A stretch of 64,000 nt of DNA from JAFAXD01 sp963816775. Lineage in GTDB: Bacteria; Pseudomonadota; Alphaproteobacteria; Rhizobiales; Xanthobacteraceae. This document shows, one piece after another, positions 59,381-64,000 of this stretch. The stretch is taken from positions 1 to 64,000 of the forward strand of contig CAWFLX010000030.1 in assembly GCA_963816775.1 (NCBI GenBank), given 5' to 3'. The stretch's first letter is position 1; each line of letters opens with the position of its first letter. Made by a program: the position numbers and the translations under genes. The notes under the pieces were generated by a model. The model did no database searches and was not told where the DNA came from. It saw only the letters and a program-made list of their open reading frames with translations.

Positions 59381-59863
59381 TCAAGCGTTGGAATTCACGC
59401 GCGTGACAGCCGCGCTTGCTGCAAGCTGCCGCTTCGCCTCGCCCAGCGCCATGGCGCACGTCATGGCGACATTGATCGAGCGCAAGCCTGGCCGCATCGG
59501 GATCAATAATCTCGCGTCGGCTGCTGCGTGCACGGCCGGCGGGACCCCCGCCGTTTCGCGGCCGAACAGGAGGATGTCGCTCGGTGCGAAGCGATGGTCG
59601 AGATAGCTCATCGTTGCCTGGGTCGTGAACAGGACGAGACGCAGGCCGGCGTCCCGGCGAAAATCTTCGAACGCAACCCAGGACGGGTGGCGGACGATCG
59701 CCACCTGATCGAGATAATCCATGCCCGCGCGTCGAAAGGCGCGGTCGGAGATCGGAAATCCGGCCGGCTCGACCAAATGCGCTTCAACCCCGAGGCAGGC
59801 ACACAGCCGCAAAATCGTGCCGGTATTTTGCGGAATGTCCGGCTCAAACAATGCAATCCGCAT
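59381..59863 (-). CDS. trmL: tRNA (cytidine/uridine-2'-O)-methyltransferase
   Basis: The 160-residue product begins MRIALFEPDIPQNTGTILRL and carries the SPOUT trefoil-knot motifs: QNTGTILRLCACLGVEAHLV, LLFGRETAGVPPAVH and LLIPMRPGLRSINVAMTCAM. TrmL/CspR methylates the wobble base ribose of certain leucine tRNAs. Length is typical (about 155). It is divergent from petA and may be cotranscribed with hemF. Confidence 0.94.
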   Translation of the reverse strand: MRIALFEPDIPQNTGTILRLCACLGVEAHLVEPAGFPISDRAFRRAGMDYLDQVAIVRHPSWVAFEDFRRDAGLRLVLFTTQATMSYLDHRFAPSDILLFGRETAGVPPAVHAAADARLLIPMRPGLRSINVAMTCAMALGEAKRQLAASAAVTRVNSNA

Positions 59864-60192
59864 GTGTCATTCGTAGGGGGAAACGAGCGCGCGCGAAACC
59901 CCGCGAGACCCGATGAATTGGCAACGCGAGCGGGTCATCCACGCGCACCGCTTGGCCGCGAGCCGTAGTTTCGGAGAGCTTGAACGGCATTGAGCGCGCG
60001 GTTTTCGTGCGTTGCTTGGTCGCCCTTGCGCTCACCCGACAAGGGTGCCAATAGAACCCCGCCGGAGCGGCCTCCTTCCCAGGGAGGGCCTCGGCACGCC
60101 CGGGCGCCTGAAGGAGGGCGGGTTAATTGGGGGGCGCGAAGCGGCAAACCGCCTGCTTGGCGACCGCGCGGACCGGAAAGGAACTTGAAACC
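59864..60192. other. Divergent intergenic region upstream of petA-fbcH
   Basis: About 330 GC-rich bases between trmL and petA. It must contain both promoters. No confident -35/-10 pair, operator or RNA structure was recognised; antisense frames here (for example continuing from the petA reverse strand) look spurious. Confidence 0.4.
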
Positions 60193-60720
60193 GTGACTAC
60201 AGCGTCTTCGGCCGAACCCACGCGCCGCGATTTTCTCTATATTGCGACCGCCGTGGTGGGAGCCGTCGGCGGCGCCGCCGCCTTGGTCCCACTGATCGCG
60301 CAAATGAATCCAGATGCCTCGACGGTTGCGGCCGGCGCCCCGATCGAGGTTGACCTCGCCCCGATCGCCGATAATCAGGCGATCAAGGTGTTCTGGCGCA
60401 GTAAGCCGATCTACATCTGGCACCGAACCAAGGAAGAGATTCAGCACGCGCAAAACGTTGACGTTGCCACGCTGCCCGACCCGCAATCCGACGCCGCCCG
60501 GGTCAAGGACGGCCACGATCAGTGGCTGGTTGTCATCGGGATCTGCACGCATCTCGGGTGCATTCCGCTGGCGCATGAAGGCGACTACGGCGGCTTCTTC
60601 TGTCCGTGCCACGGCTCGCAATACGACACGTCCGGCCGCATCCGTCGCGGTCCTGCCCCGGCCAACCTCGCCATTCCTCCTTATGCGTTCGTCTCCGACT
60701 CCAAGATCAGGATCGGCTAG
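60193..60720 (+). CDS. petA: Ubiquinol-cytochrome c reductase, Rieske iron-sulfur subunit
   Basis: The 175-residue product starts at GTG 60193 and has a Tat-type N-terminus (TRRDFLYIATAVVGAVGGAA) that stays as the membrane anchor. The cluster-binding motifs are CTHLGC (Cys118, His120, Cys123) and CPCHGS (Cys137, Cys139, His140): two Cys and two His ligands and a disulfide pair. It passes electrons from quinol to cytochrome c1 in the bc1 complex. The fused fbcH gene follows 53 bases later, the usual order in Bradyrhizobium. Confidence 0.96.
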   Translation: MTTASSAEPTRRDFLYIATAVVGAVGGAAALVPLIAQMNPDASTVAAGAPIEVDLAPIADNQAIKVFWRSKPIYIWHRTKEEIQHAQNVDVATLPDPQSDAARVKDGHDQWLVVIGICTHLGCIPLAHEGDYGGFFCPCHGSQYDTSGRIRRGPAPANLAIPPYAFVSDSKIRIG

Positions 60721-60773
60721 GCGACCCCAGTCCTTATCAATCCGCGACCAATATCCAGTTCCGAGACCGAATC

Positions 60774-62960
60774 ATGACCGGACATTCCACCGTTGACCCG
60801 CCGGCCGGGGCGTGGCCCTCCCAACTGAAGCGGTCGGACGGCAAGGGCCTTTACGAGCCACCGGTCTACCGACCCAAGAATGCGCTTTTGCGCTGGGTTG
60901 AGGCACGCCTGCCAATCGGCGGATTGATCTATTCGTCGGTGGTCGCTTATCCGACGCCGCGCAATCTCAATTACTGGTGGACCTTCGGCGCCATTCTCAC
61001 CTTCATGCTGATGGCGCAGATCGCGACCGGCGTCGTGCTGGTGATGCACTACGCCGCCACCGCCGACGGCGCGTTCGATTCCGTCGAGCGCATCATGCGC
61101 GACGTGAACTATGGCTGGCTGCTGCGGTACTTGCACGCCAACGGCGCCTCGATGTTCTTCCTCGCGGTCTACGTCCATATGTTCCGCGGCATGTACTATG
61201 GCTCTTACAAGGAGCCGCGCGAGGTGCTGTGGATACTCGGCGTTATCATTTACTTGCTGATGATGGCGACCGGCTTCATGGGGTACGTGCTGCCGTGGGG
61301 CCAGATGAGCTTCTGGGCGGCGACGGTCATCACCAACCTGTTCTCCGCGATCCCGATCGTCGGCGATCCGATCGTGACCTGGCTCTGGGGCGGCTACGCG
61401 GTCGGCGAGCCGACGCTGCAGCGCTTCTTCTCACTGCACTACCTTTTGCCGTTCGTAATTCTTGGAGTGGTGGTGCTGCACATCTGGGCGCTGCACGTCG
61501 TCGGGCAGAACAATCCGGCGGGCGTCGATCCGCAGACCGAGAAGGATACCGTGGCCTTCACACCGTACGCGACGTTGAAGGACATTTTCCTGATCGCGGT
61601 GTTCTGCATCGCCTACGGCTGGTTCGTCTTCTACATTCCCAATTATCTTTTGGCCGCCGACAACTTTATCCCAGCCAACCCCGGTGTTACGCCGACCCAT
61701 ATCGTGCCGGAATGGTACTACCTGCCGTTCTACGCGATCCTGCGGTCGATCCCGAACAAGCTGCTCGGCGTTGTGGCGCTGTTCGCGTCGATCATCGTTC
61801 TGTTTTTCCTGCCGTGGCTCGACAGCTCGAAGGTGAGATCGGCGACCTACCGGCCGCTCTATCGGCAATTCTTCTGGATTTTCGTCGTGGTCTGCATCGG
61901 CCTCGGCTATCTGGGGGCGCAGCCGCCCGAGGGAATCTACGTCATTGCGGCCCGCATCTTGACCGTATGGTACTTCGTTCATTTCCTCATCATCCTGCCG
62001 CTGGTGGGCCGGCTCGAGACGCCGCGCCCGCTCCCGAACTCGATCTCGGAGGCTGTTCTCAAGAAGAAGGCGGTGGCAACCGCCGCAATGCTTGCACTCG
62101 CAGTGGGGCTTGGTGTTGCAGCGGTGTTGGGCTCAGCCACGCGGGCAACGGCCGCCGAAGGGCCAGAGCCGCCGCAGCAAAAGTGGTCATTCTGGGGGCC
62201 GTTCGGCGTGTACGACACCGGCCAGCTGCAGCGTGGCTTCAAGGTCTACCGTGAGGTCTGCCAGGCCTGTCACGGGTTGAAACTGGTGGCGTTCGGCAGC
62301 CTTGCCGAACCAGGTGGACCTGGATTTACCCCGGCCCAGGTCGCCGCAATCGCCGCCGAGTACAAGGTCAAGGCCGAGCCCAACGAGCAGGGCGAGGTGC
62401 TGGAGCGGCCGGCGCGGCCGGCCGACTATTTTCCGTCACCGTTTCCCAACGAACAGGCCGCGCGCGCTGCCAACGGCGGCGCGCTGCCGCCCGACATGTC
62501 GGTGCTCGCCAAGGCGCGCGCGTTCGAGCGCGGGTTTCCGTGGTTCATCTTCGACATCTTCACGCAGTACGTCGAAGAGGGGCCCGACTATATTCATGCG
62601 ATTCTGACCGGCTATGAGGATCCGCCGCCCGGCTTCAAGATGCCGTCGCCGAACTCGAGCTACAACAAATACTTTCCGGGCCATGCGATCGGCATGCCGA
62701 AGCCGCTGTCGGACGGTCAGGTGAGCTACACGGACGGCGCCAAGGAAACAGTCGATCAATACGCCAAGGACAGCGCAGCGTTCCTAATGTGGGCGGCAGA
62801 GCCGCATCAGGACGCGCGCAAGCGGATCGGAATGCAGGTCTTCATCTTTCTGATCGTTCTGTCGGTGCTGCTCTATTTCACCAAGAAGAAAGTGTGGCAC
62901 GACATCGAAAAGCCGGGCGAGATCGCGAAAGGGCAGAATCCGCGCGCCACCACGACCTGA
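60774..62960 (+). CDS. fbcH: Fused cytochrome b/c1 precursor of the bc1 complex
   Basis: The 728-residue product joins cytochrome b (residues 1 to about 430) to cytochrome c1. The b part has haem ligands in RYLHANGAS and VYVHMFRG and in FFSLHYLLPF and VVLHIWALH, plus the Qo motif PEWYYLPFYAILRSIPNK. A hydrophobic internal signal (about 433-462, ending ATRATAAEG) leads into c1, with the haem-c site CQACH near residue 494, axial Met in AIGMPKPLSDGQ and a C-terminal anchor. In Bradyrhizobium the fbcH product is cut by signal peptidase into the two cytochromes, and the same is inferred here. Confidence 0.96.
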   Translation: MTGHSTVDPPAGAWPSQLKRSDGKGLYEPPVYRPKNALLRWVEARLPIGGLIYSSVVAYPTPRNLNYWWTFGAILTFMLMAQIATGVVLVMHYAATADGAFDSVERIMRDVNYGWLLRYLHANGASMFFLAVYVHMFRGMYYGSYKEPREVLWILGVIIYLLMMATGFMGYVLPWGQMSFWAATVITNLFSAIPIVGDPIVTWLWGGYAVGEPTLQRFFSLHYLLPFVILGVVVLHIWALHVVGQNNPAGVDPQTEKDTVAFTPYATLKDIFLIAVFCIAYGWFVFYIPNYLLAADNFIPANPGVTPTHIVPEWYYLPFYAILRSIPNKLLGVVALFASIIVLFFLPWLDSSKVRSATYRPLYRQFFWIFVVVCIGLGYLGAQPPEGIYVIAARILTVWYFVHFLIILPLVGRLETPRPLPNSISEAVLKKKAVATAAMLALAVGLGVAAVLGSATRATAAEGPEPPQQKWSFWGPFGVYDTGQLQRGFKVYREVCQACHGLKLVAFGSLAEPGGPGFTPAQVAAIAAEYKVKAEPNEQGEVLERPARPADYFPSPFPNEQAARAANGGALPPDMSVLAKARAFERGFPWFIFDIFTQYVEEGPDYIHAILTGYEDPPPGFKMPSPNSSYNKYFPGHAIGMPKPLSDGQVSYTDGAKETVDQYAKDSAAFLMWAAEPHQDARKRIGMQVFIFLIVLSVLLYFTKKKVWHDIEKPGEIAKGQNPRATTT

Positions 62961-63056
62961 TGCACACTGCTGCCGTGGGTTCGGCTCGAACGCCGTTCGG
63001 GCACCAGCAACTCAACAAATGATCGTGCCGAGCCCGGTGACGTGCAGGCGGAGCGT

Positions 63057-63935
63057 ATGACCAAGTGTGTCCTCGGAATCATCGGCGGTTCGGGCATCTA
63101 TGACCTGCCCGGGCTCGCGAACGTGCGCCACCAGGCCGTCGCGAGCCCCTGGGGCGAGCCATCGGCCCAGATCCTCACCGGCGAGATCGCGGGGCTGCCG
63201 GTCGTATTCATGCCGCGTCACGATCGCGGCCACCGTCTTTCGCCATCGGACATCAACTACCGCGCCAACATCGACGTGCTCAAACGGGTCGGGGTCACCG
63301 ATCTGATCTCGCTCTCCGCCTGTGGTTCGTTCAAGCCGGAGCTGCCGCCGGGGACGTTCGTGCTGGTCGACCAGTTCGTCGATCGCACGTACAAACGCGA
63401 GAGCTCGTTCTTCGGTAAAGGGCTGGTCGCGCACGTGTCGATGGCGCACCCGGTGTCGCCACGCCTGCGCATCCATCTCGCCGCCGCGGCGGCGGCTGAA
63501 GGCCTCGACGTTGTGCGCGACGGCACCTACGTGTGCATCGAAGGACCGCAGTTCTCCACCTTGGCGGAAAGTCTGACCTACAAGAACCTGGGCTACTCGG
63601 TGATCGGCATGACCAACATGCCGGAGGCGAAGCTCGCGCGCGAAGCCGAGCTCTGCTATGCGACCGTCGCCATGGTCACCGATTTCGATTGCTGGCACCC
63701 CGACCACGACGCCGTCACGGTTCAGGACATCATCAAGGTGCTCACCGCCAATGCCGACAAGGCAAAACGGCTGGTCGCGCGCCTGGCGCAGGTGCTGCCG
63801 CGCGAACACGAGCCGTGCCCGATCGGCTCCGACCGTGCGCTCGAGACCGCGCTGATCACCGCGCCCGAGGCCCGCGATCCCGCAATGATCAAAAAGCTCG
63901 ACGCGGTGGCCGGGCGGGTCCTGCGAGGCAAGTAG
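63057..63935 (+). CDS. mtnP: S-methyl-5'-thioadenosine phosphorylase
   Basis: The 292-residue product starts MTKCVLGIIGGSGIYDLPGL (GCGGAG upstream). It contains VVFMPRHDRGHRLSPSDINY then RAN, the phosphate and base-binding PRHGxGHxxxPxxINYRAN pattern of PNP/MTAP family 2, ISLSACGSFKPELPPGTFVL, CIEGPQFSTLAES, and VIGMTNMPEAKLAREAELCY. It splits methylthioadenosine into adenine and methylthioribose 1-phosphate for methionine salvage. A slightly earlier GTG (63042) is possible. It lies 96 bases after fbcH, probably with its own promoter. Confidence 0.95.
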   Translation: MTKCVLGIIGGSGIYDLPGLANVRHQAVASPWGEPSAQILTGEIAGLPVVFMPRHDRGHRLSPSDINYRANIDVLKRVGVTDLISLSACGSFKPELPPGTFVLVDQFVDRTYKRESSFFGKGLVAHVSMAHPVSPRLRIHLAAAAAAEGLDVVRDGTYVCIEGPQFSTLAESLTYKNLGYSVIGMTNMPEAKLAREAELCYATVAMVTDFDCWHPDHDAVTVQDIIKVLTANADKAKRLVARLAQVLPREHEPCPIGSDRALETALITAPEARDPAMIKKLDAVAGRVLRGK

Positions 63936-64000
63936 GCGGATTTCACTGGCGCCTTATCCACGCTACAGTCCCCGCGCCGATCCTTCTCCCGCGCCTGCGA

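Noticed and set aside
59935..60621. A 228-residue minus-strand frame
   Set aside because: It is antisense to the Rieske gene and its promoter and contains no domain.
1..64000. CRISPR arrays, rRNA or tRNA genes
   Set aside because: No regularly spaced direct repeats beyond the short iterons were seen, and no tRNA or rRNA core sequence was recognised by eye; a covariance search could still find a tRNA.

Overview
The window looks like a chromosomal segment of a GC-rich alphaproteobacterium of the order Hyphomicrobiales (Rhizobiales), close to Bradyrhizobium, Pseudolabrys or Rhodoplanes. The main pointers are a fused cytochrome b/c1 gene (fbcH type), a membrane-bound ferritin of the MbfA type, Bradyrhizobium-style porins with the PGTDTCLK signature, Omp25/RopB-like barrels, and the local order DUF1285 - NUDIX - DUF6111 - CCA transferase. 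This is read from protein families; no 16S or tRNA gene is visible.

Layout. Positions 1-5600 are a low-density graveyard of mobile-element genes on both strands: small phage-type hypotheticals, a frameshifted excisionase-like HTH gene overlapping a broken primase-polymerase gene, iteron-like repeats upstream of them, a terminase tail, and fragments of a methyltransferase, an ABC solute-binding protein and an AraC-type regulator. Positions 5634-20829 are catabolic: an Lrp regulator divergent from a broken D-amino-acid dehydrogenase, short-chain and hydroxyacid dehydrogenases, a glutathionyl-hydroquinone reductase, an acyl-CoA-dehydrogenase-like oxygenase, a Bug solute-binding protein, a thiamine-diphosphate enzyme, and an HpaH-like hydratase / HpcH-like aldolase / CocE-like hydrolase run. 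Positions 20860-26563 hold an FkbM methyltransferase, a ferredoxin reductase, GDP-mannose 4,6-dehydratase and a TPR protein. Two tandem porins occupy 27366-30847. Positions 30986-37045 carry a fumarylacetoacetate-hydrolase-family enzyme, an FMN reductase, a SnoaL-like protein, an SDR, a gentisate-dioxygenase-like cupin and a secreted LVIVD-repeat protein. Positions 37146-43864 are mixed (HTH-methyltransferase fusion, hydroxypyruvate isomerase, phosphoesterase, MbfA, NUDIX, second hydroquinone reductase, GNAT). Positions 43922-50760 form one MoxR-DUF58-BatA/DUF4159-Bat operon, divergent from the DUF1285-nudL-DUF6111-cca operon (51040-53780). The end holds outer-membrane barrels, a TauE/SafE permease, an acidic-tailed DUF2158 protein, hemF, trmL, petA-fbcH and mtnP.

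Two features recur. First, many genes of conserved families are broken by single-base shifts (dadA, a hydroxyacid dehydrogenase, moxR, DUF1285, porin 1, an Omp and others). This points to indel errors in the sequence, although genuine decay is likely in the two mobile-element regions. Second, at least three families of long palindromic repeats sit between genes, often next to stop codons and in three cases supplying the TAG stop. No complete defence system, CRISPR array or intact mobile element was found. The most unusual items are the repeat families, the iteron/excisionase/primase remnant, a candidate Irr box separated from mbfA by an inserted palindrome, and an uncharacterised solute-binding protein / dehydrogenase / ThDP-enzyme cluster.
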